This document shows positions 32,670-44,423 of a stretch of DNA of 64,000 bases, piece after piece. Origin of the DNA: Pelodera strongyloides (Eukaryota > Nematoda > Chromadorea > Rhabditida > Rhabditidae); NCBI GenBank assembly GCA_036852015.1, contig JAANDG010000243.1, forward strand, positions 62,001 to 126,000, read 5' to 3'. The position numbers and the translations under genes were made by a program. The first letter of the stretch is position 1. Every line of letters begins with the position of its first letter. Under the pieces are notes generated by a model that worked only from the letters and a program-made list of their open reading frames with translations, was not told where the DNA came from and did not search any database.

Positions 32670-35600
32670 TTAGAAAGTTTCGTCAGCTGCAACGTCGCGG
32701 ATTTTCTCGGCGTGATACTCAGCAAAGTTCTTCCATGGCTGCTCCCACACATTGATCTTGTACAGCTGAAACAGAGATTACATAGAGGGATTGCGAAAAG
32801 AACCTTTGCGCGCGGCAGCATCAAAACCAGTGCGCCAAGAGAGCGCCGCGAGCACGGAGTGTGCGAAAGATCGCAACTCACATACCACTCCCGTAATATA
32901 AATGGTTAGTGAAAGTAATTGCACAATAATAAACCATTAATAGGGAAATTTCGCACTTTACTAATTCGGATACTGTAGTGCGAAAAAATTACAATAGCTA
33001 TATTTGTAAAACTTACGAAACGGTCTCCACCACTACGGGGTTTGGCGTTCTCAGCAGTCAGTTCATCGTGCTTCACCTCCTGGAATGCATATATGACAAA
33101 ATACCAGAACTGCATAAGCGCCGAGACATTAGTCTATTCATCAGACATCAGACTACGCGGATTTATAAGCCGTAAAAGTAATTACAAAAAAACATACCGC
33201 GCGTTTGCTTTCGCTCTCGCCGACGAGGACTTCATAGTGGTATTTGGCACCCGAAACGACCTGGGACTCGGCTTTGATCAACTGAAACAACTCGAGTAAA
33301 TGCACGATTAAGATACCACGAGAAACTTGTAACTCTGAAAATTTCTACTTCGTTATCAGGCGCCCAGCGCGCAAATGCGTAACCGCGGAAAAGAGATGGC
33401 TTTTTAACATGTGAAAGGCGGAGACGGGGAGACGCAGAAAAGAGGATTTTCTGTGTCTCGAATTTTTAAATGCAAATTTGCAATCTTTAACTCCATTTCA
33501 ATAACAATCCCTAACTCCATTCAAAGCAAAAAAAAAACTACCTTAATGGGCACAAGGTGGAAGTCTCCAGTAGGGTTTTCGGCATTCAGCTTGCTATTCA
33601 CTGCTTTGAACGCCCGATCCTGAAACCAATCTAATAGTTTCTTTAATTAAATAGGTTCAGCTAAAGTAAAAAAAAAAAAATGTGAATACCACTTTATTCA
33701 GACATACAATCATCACACATAGACTTAAGCATGTAGAATCCAGGGTCCCGTTTGCTCTCGAAGTCGGGGATCTTCATTTTTAGCTCCAATCCAAGGCGGT
33801 GTCTCTTAGCCGATGTGTCCCATAGAGTGAAGTAGACGGTAGAAGACGGCACAGAAGATAATACAGAGCGAAAGGTCCGTCCTAAGGCTAGGCAAGGGGA
33901 GCGCCTTAACTTTATTCCCGACGCCGTGGCATGTTTGCAAGATGGTAGCACTGGGCGGGATTCGAACCCGGGTCGTATGGGTGAGAGACGAGAACTTTGC
34001 CAGTGAGCCACGACGCCCCGCACATGCTTTACTTTTTTCTCATGGGCCTCTCCCTTTAAAGCGAAATGCTAGCCCCTTTGGAAAATTTGCATATGATAAG
34101 CAAATCCTATGTATCCTATGCTAATTTTGCGCGATCGTCCACGGCTATCGCGCAAAATTAGCATAGGATACATAGGATTTGCTTATCATATGCAAATTTT
34201 CCAAAGGAGCTGGCATTTCGCTTTAGTACATTAGCGTAGTTATGTTAGTTTGTACTGCACGTTTGGAGATCACGTATACAATACCAGCCGTTCGAAGAGC
34301 CCTATGGGCTCTTCTCCGACTGGAGGAATCGGCCTTCAGCCGATTGTTACCCTATATAAAAAAGGAGTTTCTTCAAACCTAAAAAAAGATGTTCATTTAC
34401 GTTTATGCGGAAACGTATAATATGGTTCTGGACTTCATGCAAATTTGCAAATTTGCTATTGCAATTGCTCTTCTATCTCCTATAAGATCCTCCTTCCATA
34501 AGCTAGCATAGCTCAACAGGTAGAGCGTTGGACTGTTAATCGAGAGATTGTGGGCTGCTGTGGGTTCGAATCCCGCTAGCGGCAAAGATTTTGTATGCTC
34601 TTTCGATCGAAGAATTTTCTTTATGAAGGGATTTCGTTGTGCACATAAAAACAAACCCGTGACAAACTCTTCTCCTTTATATAATAAGATGTATATGTTC
34701 ATAGGTACGGCGTCAATTCGATTTTTTTTAGAAATGCTACGCTTTCTAAATGATTTATTATTCTTCATATCATTTATATACTATTCTTGTCCCCTTACGG
34801 TACGCAACTAGAGTTAAGTATATGCATAGTAGGATAGTTCTTCAAGTACAGTAACCAATAATGGAGCTATTCGAATAAACTCGGTGTGCCTGTAAGCCTG
34901 TATGCTCTTTTTCTTTTGATCATTCAATACATAATGGATTTTCTCATTTTCGAAAAGCGAGGAAACCTTATCACAGACAGTTTAGATGTTTACATATCAG
35001 GTGAAATTTTTTTTGCGAGAATGGAAAGATAGGAGCCCGAACAGAGAAATGTAAACAACGAATTCATTGAAATGTTGGGGAAAAAGCCATGAATCAATAA
35101 ATATAAGGGTTCGATTATGTTGACTTATGTGTGTGGAAGAGCATGCGTCAGCTTGAACATATAATTTGATTTCTCACTATGTCATCGTACACATATACAC
35201 ATACCGACAGAAACACACGCATTCAAATCTTCAAAAGATTCATAATGGGGTTTCCATGTTTGCGATTCGCACTTGCGAAAATGACAAAGCGCTGTCCATG
35301 TTCAAGTCGATGTAAATGACATGGTCCCGCAGCGATTTTTGATCTAGTATGGATCTATTTCAAAATAGTACGGATTTATTTCAAATAGTATGGATCTGAT
35401 ACACTTTCGCCGCAGGACCATGTCAAACGTGCGATTCGCATGGGTTACTGTAGGCAGTTGACATGCATGTAAAATGACTTGAACATGGACAGCGGTTTGA
35501 CATTTTCGCAGGTGCGAATCACATACATGGAAACCCCATTATTCAACTTATATTAGCGGTCGGTACACATAAGATGCGCTTTTTACATAAGGAATCGACT

Positions 35601-36522
35601 CGCTTATTACCGTGCACTGCTTGGCATTCCGAATAAAAATTACCGTATTTGTGGCCTAGAGGATTTTTGCGAGGGTTAAAAATATACAGTAAAATACTAT
35701 TCGAAGAAAATCTAATTTTCCTCGAATTTATAGAGTACCAGACGGCTGCGCCGCCTGAGGCGACCTTTTAGTACATTTTTATTTCATACAAACGTGAAAC
35801 GTGGATTCAAAAGTGATTCAAAAAATTAACATATGCTAAAATCCTCGCTTTATTGCTTCTTTTGTTGCTCTAGATTTGCATGTCCTTTGTATTTTAATCG
35901 AAGTACTTTGAGCGCCGCGGACGCGCCCGAACGATATACCACACACTTTCCGTATATGCAGCCTTTTTTGGACTTTTGTGAGAGGGGCGCTCGGAATGTG
36001 AGATGGCTCAGTGCATGGGAACATGAACTACTGAACCAATCCTACCTCCTGAGCGTAACGCACATCATCCAAACACACAATCAATCAATCAAACAAACAA
36101 ACAAACAAACAAACAAACAAAGCTCCCAACTTTATATAATAAGATTTCACTGCTGTTTCGCAACAACGCAACGCCGAAACAGCCAAACAGGGCGAAATTT
36201 GAATTAGTACAGATCTTCGCATTCAAGTATGATAATAACCGCTAATACGTTTACTAATTCAAATTTGTCCCTGATCTTCAATTTTTGTAGCAAGTTTCTG
36301 AATGAGTTTCTACATGGAAAGTGAAAGCCGCCCTGAATGATTTTTTGAGGTTTCGCGTTTCCGAAACAGCAGTTAAATACTCTATAATGAGAACAAAAGG
36401 AAGTATCGCCTCAACTATGTCTCAACGGGTGTCTAAAGTCTAAAACATCTACTTATAACCTTTAATAAACTTACAAAATGTTCGGGGCTAGCTGTGTCCT
36501 GTTGTTTCCTACCGCCCATCAT
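32670..36522 (-). CDS. Stefin-like cystatin (cysteine protease inhibitor), 122 residues
   Basis: Inhibits papain-like cysteine proteases by wedging into the active site. Exons: 36475-36522, 33542-33619, 33198-33281, 33017-33079, 32670-32765, all phase 0. The N-terminal MMGG supplies the conserved glycine. QVVSG at 49-53 is the QxVxG first hairpin, and VWEQPWKNF with Pro101-Trp102 is the second hairpin. There is no signal peptide and no cystatin disulfide pairs, so it should be intracellular like stefins, although the PW hairpin is typical of secreted type-2 cystatins. The first intron is about 2.9 kb, an order of magnitude longer than the others, and carries a SINE, a 163-bp MITE, two Helitron-like elements and another MITE. 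Because exon 1 is only 16 codons and distant, the N-terminus is less certain than the rest. Confidence 0.85.
33350..33490. repeat. Inverted copy of 37130-37300
   Basis: The block AACCGCGGAAAAGAGATGGC with GGCGCCCAGCGCGCA recurs reverse-complemented at 37230-37290. It lies in an intron of the cystatin gene. Confidence 0.55.
33690..34022 (-). mobile_element. tRNA-derived SINE in a cystatin intron
   Basis: On the minus strand the 5' end reads like a tRNA with an A box (GTGGCTCACTGG) and a B box (GGGTTCGAATCCCG). A body of about 250 bases follows, ending AATAAAGTGG and a T-rich run in the host. A 109-codon frame through it begins in the tRNA part and is not a host gene. Confidence 0.65.
34060..34222. 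mobile_element. 163-bp perfect-arm MITE, copy 2
   Basis: Same element as 17578-17740. The left flank is TTAA, and directly before it lies CATGGGCCTCTCCCT, the end of another TTAA family, so the two share the site. The right flank has mutated to TTAG. Confidence 0.85.
34284..34689 (-). mobile_element. Non-autonomous Helitron-like element carrying a tRNA-like sequence
   Basis: On the minus strand it starts TCTTATTATATAAAGGAGAA after A and ends with the hairpin GAAGAGCCC/GGGCTCTTC, then GAACGGCTGG before T. These are the Helitron hallmarks (5'-TC, 3' hairpin and CTRR, insertion between A and T). The internal segment 34502-34581 resembles a tRNA. No Rep/helicase is encoded. Confidence 0.7.
34502..34581 (+). 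tRNA. tRNA-Asn(GUU)-like sequence, probably a pseudogene
   Basis: A D-arm (GCTCAACAGGTAGAGC), an anticodon loop CTGTTAA with GTT, and a T-arm (GTGGGTTCGAATCCCGC) are present. The anticodon stem has a mismatch, the variable region is about 15 bases with a duplicated TGTGGG, and the acceptor strands do not pair properly beyond the self-complementary GCTAGC. It lies inside a Helitron-like element, so it is likely a captured, degenerate copy. Confidence 0.4.
35242..35543. mobile_element. Inverted-repeat MITE with ATAATGGGGTTTCCATG ends
   Basis: Both ends carry ATAATGGGGTTTCCATGT in opposite orientation, and further arm blocks (CGATTCGCACTTGCGAAAAT and TGTCCATGTTCAAG) also pair. It is related by its ends to 31544-31688 and 38426-38582. 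Intronic in the cystatin gene. Confidence 0.7.
35738..36144 (-). mobile_element. Non-autonomous Helitron-like element
   Basis: The minus strand starts TCTTATTATATAAAGTTGGG after A and ends with the hairpin region GTCGCCTCAGGCGGC, then GCCGTCTGG before T. It contains (AAAC)n and matches the element at 52387-53350 over its length, which identifies the family. Confidence 0.75.
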
Positions 36523-37691
36523 AGTTGCTGGAGTTCTCGTGAATATTTGAGCGACAAAATGCAATGTTTGGAAATTGTGCGTGATATATAAAGGGACGGG
36601 GTCACGGGTGCGCAGAGACACATAGACAACGGGTGAAAGAATTGTGTATTGAGAGAATTGGACGAGAGTAGACAGAAAAGAACGTAGTACTTTGAGATGA
36701 GCAGGTGGCGAAGCGCAGTTAGACACTGCATATTATCGGGACACGCCATACCGATAGCGTGTTGCAATGAAATAGATGAGGCGTAAACAAATGAGTCACA
36801 CAATGAAGAAAAAAATTGGATGAGTAATTACTAGAATGAATAATTACAAATAATTACACAATGGATTACTGCACTTTTCGCTGTACTGTGAACATGTACC
36901 GTATGTTTCACTGGCTGTCGTGCACTCGCGCCAAACCATGTGTTCTTTTCGGGCCAAATTTTACTTCATAAAGCGCGTAGAGGTAGAGGGTAAAACAACC
37001 ACGGGATACTGTAATTTCTCGGTTTTCGTACAAAATGGTAACTTTGGATTTTTTTCCATTTTATTTACTAAAAAAATTTCTTCTCTAAATATGGTGCTTA
37101 CAAGTCACGCACTCAAATGCGCCGGTAATAGATTCCCCCCTCCCTTTCGAAGCTTCCAAATTTGCATTGAAAAATTCGAGACGCAGAGAAACCTCTTTCT
37201 GTGTCTCCGCGCCTTTCCCATGTCAAAAAGCCATCTCTAATCTCTTTTCCGCGGACGCGGTTACACATTATGCGCGCTGCGCGCCTGAGAACTTAGTCCC
37301 CCTCCTCCCGTTTCGAGATCGTACCGTGTCCATGTAAATCCCTGCTAAATCACATACAACACGCAGATTGCAGATACGGCAGCCTCTGCTTTTCACATGT
37401 CGTAAACTGCGCTATTATTTTTTGCAGGTGCCAGTTATGGATATCCGCATTTACGCGCGCCTTTTATTGTTTGATAGCTCGTTGTCGCACGGGATTGAAT
37501 CTCTAAAAATTCTTCTAAATAATAAACGAGGTGCGCGGCGGAAAAACCAACTGCGCCTACAAGTTGAGTACTTTTCCGCGAAAATCTGGGGAAGATAGGG
37601 CGAAGTTCGCCGCGCATCCTTGTATCAATAGTTCGCATTTTCGTACAATCGCCGGGTCTAACAATGAGTCAGCGCCGCGCACGTGCGGCAA
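36523..37691. other. No gene seen; one inverted repeat
   Basis: 37130-37300 is the reverse complement of 33350-33490. Frames on both strands are short and without motifs. Confidence 0.4.
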
Positions 37692-37924
37692 TCTTATAAA
37701 GGAGAAGAGTTTACTTTTTTGTTTGAAGCCGCATGTGAACGCAACCAAAATTTGAATATCTAAAGACTATAAAAGGAGAGCCGGAGCCCCGTCTTGAGCA
37801 AGCGAAATTCGAATTTTATTTTATGATTTTCAAGATACGTTGCAAACGTTTCACATAAGTGTGCTCACTGATCTTCCTGCATTTTAGACTTTGAAAGTCG
37901 CCTCAGGCGGCGATAGCCGTCTGG
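37692..37924 (+). mobile_element. Short Helitron-like element
   Basis: Starts TCTTATAAAGGAGAAGAG after A and ends GTCGCCTCAGGCGGCGATAG, then CCGTCTGG before T. It shares its 3' end with 35738-36144 and its 5' end with 34284-34689. Confidence 0.65.
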
Positions 37925-38425
37925 TATGTAATAATGTAATAGTCTTTGGACCTACATCAAAATATTATAATTACTTCGTGTTATCTCAACCATACGTATG
38001 CCAATAAGTACTCCTTTCTATAGCCGTGTATTTCTACATAAAAAAACATACATTTAAAAATGTCTTTATTTTATTACCCGCGTTGTAATTCAAGTAAACT
38101 ATGTTTCGAGCGGAGCGTATGTAAATAAGTGAATAGCCAAAGTCATCAAAGTATTAGCAAAATAACTGAAGCCTGAGAATGTTTCCGAAAAGTCGAATTA
38201 GAATATTGCGATAATAATCACATTAGCCTGGAATCTCTCTGGAATTCGAATTGGGTATTACGATGGGGAATACTAGGCAGTCGTTCTTCTATAACTACTA
38301 AAAAAGAGCATACGTAAGCAGAATTCCATAAACCATTTTACAATATATTAATCCAAATAGAACATGCAACAACGTAAAAGTAACTACAACGAAGTGTAAA
38401 ACAAACTGCACCAGTAAACTGATAT

Positions 38426-38582
38426 TTATGGGGTTTCCAAGTCCAAGTATCCCAAGAATTCGGCGTGATTCTGTCAATACTACCGTATTTCTGCATGAAA
38501 CTTGCATATATAATATGAAAAATTTTCTCGTGTAGTTCCAAAATGCTGTAACTGTTCACCATACTTGGAAACCTCATTATAC
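38426..38582. repeat. Copy of the ATGGGGTTTCCAAGT element
   Basis: Starts TTATGGGGTTTCCAAGTCC and ends CTTGGAAACCTCATTATA. It matches 31788-31934 internally. Confidence 0.55.
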
Positions 38583-38903
38583 TTATACATGCTTAGAAAT
38601 TATATATCACATGAGCTACAATTATGCGTTTTTTGTGGCTTCTTTTGCTTACCATACCGTAAAGTTGGTGGTAATAACCATGGTGGAAAAATGTTTACGG
38701 GTGGCTAATAATGTACATGCGCTTCTTGATTTCCAAAAAATATTGTTTATTATGCGAACCGTGGCCATTATTGAAGACAAGCTTTTGTACAGCAAAATAA
38801 CGAGTTGTAAGTTTGCCAACTCTCAAGAGTTGGACACTTGCCAACTTCAACGTCTTGAGTGGAATTTCAATTACCGTATTCCAAAAGATACGGTAGGTTC
38901 CAT

Positions 38904-39759
38904 TTATGTCAAGCTTGGGGCAGAATGGGTAAGTGAAGATGGAATGATTCCCAAGCTCTGTTCTGATTGGTTCTCACTCAATACCGTATAGTTGACCAAT
39001 GGCCGTGGAGACACGTGTACCTCTGGTGACGTCGTTTGATGATTTTGGGTAGATTTCGTATTCGACGTGGGCGTAGATGGTTCAAGTCTGCTGAAAAGTT
39101 ATACAAATCAGCAAGTGGAAACGTTTGTTTACGAGCTATTATAACTTATAACATCGTCTACAGTACGCGTAAAGTGTGAGTGATACTGCGCGATTTTATA
39201 AAGAAATTTGCATACAATGTATGGAAACCCAGTAGCCGGGCATACGTTACACAAAACTGCTGCTATACCACCTTAACCATGAACTAGTTTACAGTAGTAC
39301 TGAAAGGCTACCTACTGTCCTTTGCCACCGAAATTCTGTCAGAGTGGGGCGTGCGTTCATTTAGAGAAAAACGCTTTTGATTACCTTGACAAAAGCAGTG
39401 CACATGCAGCCGAGTAGTCGGGTGGTGGGATAGTGCAGGCCGACTAAAACATACACAAAGTTACACATTGTTGTCTCCTATATTTTTTATTGACTACTGC
39501 TGACACTCTATTATTGATTACTTCTTTTTTTAAAGTAATAGTTATCTTGTTTGTTTACTTGAGAACAGACGGCGGGATCAGAGTTCCGATACGATGTTAG
39601 AAATGGACTGACTTTGAGTTTGATCTTTTTTAGTATTCCAAATTACGACGGTCAAGGAACAAAGCTCTAGCTCTATGGACAGAATAACAAACAGACATTC
39701 ATGAAGCAAAATCTTACTTTGGCAATCTCCTCGTAGGCAGGCAGGCTCTCCTTAGACAT
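38904..39759 (-). CDS. Putative small PPxY-containing protein, 95 residues, tentative
   Basis: Three exons join in phase: 39718-39759, 39385-39443, 38904-39090. The product starts MSKESLPAYEEIAK, contains PPPDY (a PPxY motif, the ligand of WW-domain ubiquitin ligases of the NEDD4 type) and ends in a Ser/Thr/Asn-rich, probably disordered tail. A short Ala/Leu stretch after PPPDY is too short for a clear membrane segment. A donor-like GAGGTACAC inside exon 3 leaves open a different 3' end. A (GA)n tract lies about 200 bases upstream. I do not recognise the protein; the splice joins, not homology, are the evidence. Confidence 0.4.
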
Positions 39760-39957
39760 GCTTGCTGTGCGAGACGGGGGCGCGCCCTGGTGCCGCCCGC
39801 AGCAGCCGGTGTGTGGAGGGGGCGCGAGACAGGGGAATGAACTGGGCAAGGGGAGCGAGAGAAGAAGCTCAGTCTGAAATTGTTGACATTGAATCTCCAA
39901 AGTGCGTCGACAGCTTTTTTTATTATAAATCTATTCCTTTTAGTCAGCGTTTTATCT

Positions 39958-39971
39958 CTCTCTCCCGTTCT

Positions 39972-40009
<38 letters not shown>

Positions 40010-40022
40010 CTCTCTCTCTCTC
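39958..40022. repeat. (CT)n / (GA)n microsatellite
   Basis: A run of CT dinucleotides with few interruptions. On the minus strand it is a GA tract upstream of the putative gene at 38904-39759. Confidence 0.9.
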
Positions 40023-40176
40023 TTCAAAGCAGAAACGTTTCACTTATTCTGAACGAATCGTACAGTAAACATGTAATAGTGGAAGCCTGCAAGAGGCATT
40101 TATAGTCAAAGTCAAAACAATGTGTGATGGTTTGAGCTAATAAATAAAACTTCCAGAATTCCACCGCTTATACGGC

Positions 40177-43100
40177 CTAAAACCGCCGAATAAGCAGTCC
40201 ATCGCCGACCTGTGCCTGTCTTCTTTTCCGTCTCTTCTCTCGCATTATCTTTCGGCAGTGAAAGATGAAATTCATCACAACTCCCGCACAAATCACTCCG
40301 ATTAGCCAAATGATCGGCGACCAGCGGATCACGTCTTCAGTCGGAACCTGAATATCCTAAAGCTTTGTGTCTCGGGTGGAAATTGGAGTACGGTAGCACA
40401 CTTTTCCAAAATCAATGGCTTTATGAATTGGTGTTTTCACGAACGTAGTATAGAAAACTATGAATATGTTCAAGCTGTAAGCGTAGTAAGGAAGAATAAA
40501 AACATGAAAGAACGGTGTACGAAAAGTATCATTGAAGTGAATTGGTTGGTACATGTACCAGGACAACTCAACTAATAAAATCAGAATGGCCTTTTAAAGG
40601 ATCGCAGTCACTTCAATTTCGCATTTTTACTTCACTTATAAATAAATATAAAAAGATACCTAGAAAAATACCTTTCCAATACCGATTTACGGAACATTTA
40701 TCACAGGGAAAGAAATCCTTCGGTTGACTTTTGATTTTAGACAAAATGGGGTGTTTTCTAAATCGCAGTGGGACTTGGCCGGTTGCCAATGATGACAAAA
40801 CAAAGAAAAACCGGGGAAGAGGGAAAGTGTCTGCTCTACTGTCTCAGTTGTCGTTGTCATACTGTACGTAATTAGAACGCAACCGAGGGGATTTCTTTCC
40901 CTGGGTTAATTTTTCAGTAAATTGACACCGGAATGGTATTTTTCTAGGTGCTTTTTCATGTTTATGGATAATTGAAGTAAAAAGGCGAATTTGAAGTGAC
41001 TGCGATCCTTTAAGATATATTTGAGAGGTAGGCATCGATCAATGTATGGTGAGCATCTATAAAAACTATTTGTTGATAGCTCAAACCAGAATATGTTGGA
41101 AATTTTGGAGTTCTGACAGATCTTTCCAACTGAAGCGTCACGCACGTGACGCAGGCTCTTATAGAAAAAATATTATCATGCAGAATTTTTTTTATAAAAA
41201 TCTCTTTGGAAAACTTACATCTTCGCTTTGTTTACGGTACATTCTTTACAGCCAAAAGGAAGACTACGTATCAGATAATTATAGTCGAATGTTCAAAGAA
41301 AGAAGCAGAAATGCACGTGGAGAAAGGGTCTTTTCTTTGATGTTGACGTTGAAAATCAATTCCCTGCGATCAACATGCAGGAAACATCGAAAACGATATA
41401 AAAGGGGAAAATTGCTGCGTAATTTCTTCAGAATTCATCATCTTTCTGATTATTCAGCCTTATTTGATGAGTTTACGGTATTATTGAACTATTGAATTGA
41501 AATACAAACCTCCAGCAATGCTAAAGGAAAAAATACACTACATTGGTAAACTGATCGTAGTGTGGAACATACTGATAATATGCAGACAAGCAAGACTAAT
41601 TGCCTATATAAAGCTGTGACGATAAGCAAACACAATTGACAAACGGTATACATAGTCTTCTGCTGGTTAGTCTTATGGTGGCGTAACATAACCATAGTTA
41701 GCAGTCTCTTACCAGTCTTACCGCAACTCCATGTTTTGCTGAGTCTGGTTTTGTCTATGTTATGTCTCTAACTAGGGGTTTGTATCCGATACTGCTGATT
41801 GTAAGTGGAACTGGTAATACCATCAAGAGTGATTCATCGTACACGTTGCTGGTTATAAGAACGTATCATCATTTTCTGCTTGCAAAAAACTGCTCCACTA
41901 ATTATCGGAGTAATTAAACCCGGTGCTACATAGGTGCATCAGAAAACAGCTTTATGAAAAATCATCCAACTGCCGTTGACTCTCTTTGAAACTTTGTCTA
42001 TTTCACAAAGACTAACGCAAATTTCTTAAAATTTCCCTTGCAAGAATGTTTGTGAAGAGGATCATACAAAAGCTTCCTTCATATACATATACTAAATACA
42101 TTCCTTCATACTTAAAAATAAAGGTGAACACTCTTGAACCGTAAAATAATTTTTTTTTAAACATCACCAATTACAAAATGGATTGCAAATTGTAGACTAG
42201 TGTGGTGAAAAACGGGAATTTGTGAAATAAATATGTTGAGAACCAGAGTGCCAGGGAGGGTATAATCTTATTCAAACGAACAGTTGATTCTTTTAATTAA
42301 AAACTTTCAGCAGTAAAAATTTAGTAATCTATTTTATGAACGAGAGACCTTGCTTGTGGATTGCATATATCAAAACTTGACTTCTTACGAATTTCTTTCC
42401 TCATTTTCTCATCAAAACTTATTCTAAAGCCGGAAATTGAAAATTGATCCCCTGTGAGAACAAAGCGGAAATTCGCATCAGGAAATCCACGAGAACTTTT
42501 CGTTTTCTTTTCCAAAACATATTTACTTTTCATCCTATACTCGGGGTTTCACAGCTAATCGGCAAACTACTGTAATCTTAATTTAGGCACGCTAAACAAG
42601 AAATCATGGAATTTGCACGCGCGCAAAACACGAAGATCGCGGTGTTTGCCTGTTCTTGGTACAAAAATACTCCTAATTAATGTTTTTTTTTGGTCTTTAT
42701 GAAGATGCTACCGTGACATTTTGCTAGACAAAACACCCCGAACATTAGAGCTTAAACAATATCATATGCTTATGACAGTATCATAACTGCACGAGATAAT
42801 TACTGCGAGAAAGTGCAAGCAATCAATGCAATTATTTGACAGGAAAAGCTCTAAGGTATCTAAGGTCTAAGGGGGTTATAATCTCGTTCTGGAACCTGCT
42901 CAAAAACCAATTAATTAGCAAGAAAGTACCTGCATCTTGGTGAGCACGACAACAATTGTTCCCATGAAAATAATTGCGGCCAATATGATAATTTTCTTCA
43001 GTTCTTCGAATGCTTCATCGTTAAATGTGTCACGGTGGCGGTTCAATTGAAATTGTCGTCTGAAAGTAGTAAAATGTCATTTGGATTGTCATTATATTCA

Positions 43101-43541
43101 CTTATTTGTCAACAAACACAAATCACAAGTCAACGTAACGTACACCAAAATCTGGTTGTTGGCATTGGGTATTATAGCTTATAGCTCCTCGATAGACTGT
43201 TGTCAAACTTTGAGAAAAGTCACGACACACACTTATTCAATCAAGTCATGGAGACACACTTTGACACACCTTGACACACTCATTCGGTCAAACCATAAAG
43301 ACACACTTTGAAACACTTATTTGACTTATTCAATCAAATCGCTCGAACTACAGTAGTCATTCTGTATTGAGGGACTTTCAGTGTAAAATTTGAGTAAATT
43401 AACACTTTCAACGAAATAATTCAAAAATATACCAAAAAATATAACGTGTCAATAAATTATTATTAAATTCTACCTCGGATCGCTCGCTGTGGTGCAGGCA
43501 AGGTATATTTGCTCTTCACTTCGAGTTAGTGGGGGAAACAT
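40177..43541 (-). CDS. Small protein with two membrane segments, 122 residues
   Basis: Exons: 43474-43541, 42930-43059, 40177-40347, all in phase. The protein begins MFPPLTRSEEQIYLACTTAS, has a charged stretch, a first membrane segment (about 49-63, IIILAAIIFMGTIVVVL), a short loop (TKMQVPTEDVIRW), a second segment (about 79-97, PIIWLIGVICAGVVMNFIF) and a strongly basic tail (REKRRKRRQ). There is no signal peptide, so both ends probably face the same side. The family is not one I recognise. The second intron is 2.6 kb and contains the MITE at 40598-41009. A TTTTCAAG site precedes the ATG. Confidence 0.6.
40598..41009. mobile_element. TTAA-flanked MITE, AGGATCGCAGTCACTTC subtype
   Basis: AGGATCGCAGTCACTTCAA is mirrored by TTGAAGTGACTGCGATCCT, with TTAA at 40594-40597 and 41010-41013. 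Inner arm blocks such as GGGAAAGAAATCC also pair. Intronic in the gene at 40177-43541. Confidence 0.75.
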
Positions 43542-44248
43542 CGCTTGAAAAAAATAAATTTAGGTATCTTTTCTTTACAATGAACAACCCAGAAAAGACA
43601 AAAAATCTCACGAACGATAATTGAATGAAAGATGAGCATTCGACATGACCGCTCAAAGGAAATATTCCAAAATTAAGTTTACCGTAACTAAACGTGAACA
43701 AATTACAACATAGAAATAAGATATAAGCTACGAGAAAACTTAGAATGTCAAAAATATGCAGACGTTGAAAACCTGTCTAACCCAGAGCTACTTACAACGT
43801 TGTTCACATATCATTCACCTATTATTTTCAAAATAGTTCTCGAAAAATTTCAGTAAAAAGCCATTATCATGTGATATTCGTAACGCAAGTAGGTAAGAGT
43901 AAAATATCAAAAACTCTATGAAAGTTGACCCTTATTTAATCTGAGCATACCCAAGACACCGCTCCCTCTCCATTGAACAAACAACTAAAACTTTTGATAC
44001 AGGTTCCCGAACAAACTCAAACATACATACACAAGCTCAAGAACTATCTTTTATTAAACGAACGGGTAAGACAAAAACTTATATTCGTCCCAAATTTATT
44101 ATTTTATATTTCCATCAGAGTGTTCAAAAACATATCTGGTACTTTGGTTAGGTATCGGTTATGGTCTAGTTTAATCAATTAATGAATTGAAAAAAAAAAA
44201 CTATTTATTGTTCGCTTCGAAGCACAAAATTTCAGATAAACGCGTTAA

Positions 44249-44423
44249 ATCGAAATACCGTCCGGTTTTTGAAACGCATTGGGTACATCTACTTTCTTAT
44301 GCAGCATATGCAAATGGGCAAAAATTAGAATAAAAACTAGACCCCAATTAGACCCCATTTTGCATGAATGCATAATAATGCAAGTACTTGAGATGCGTTT
44401 CAAAAACCGGCCAGTATTTCGCT
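44249..44423. mobile_element. MITE of the GGTTTTTGAAACGCAT family
   Basis: The left end is mutated to ATCGAAATACCG after TTAA; the right end is GGCCAGTATTTCGCT before TTAA at 44424-44427. Confidence 0.7.

Noticed and set aside
33694..34023. 109-codon minus-strand ORF
   Set aside because: It begins in the tRNA-like head of a SINE and runs through its body; the same region is an insertion in a cystatin intron.
34403..34768. Minus-strand ORF of 121 codons
   Set aside because: It overlaps a Helitron-like element and reads through the antisense of the tRNA-like segment; no domain.
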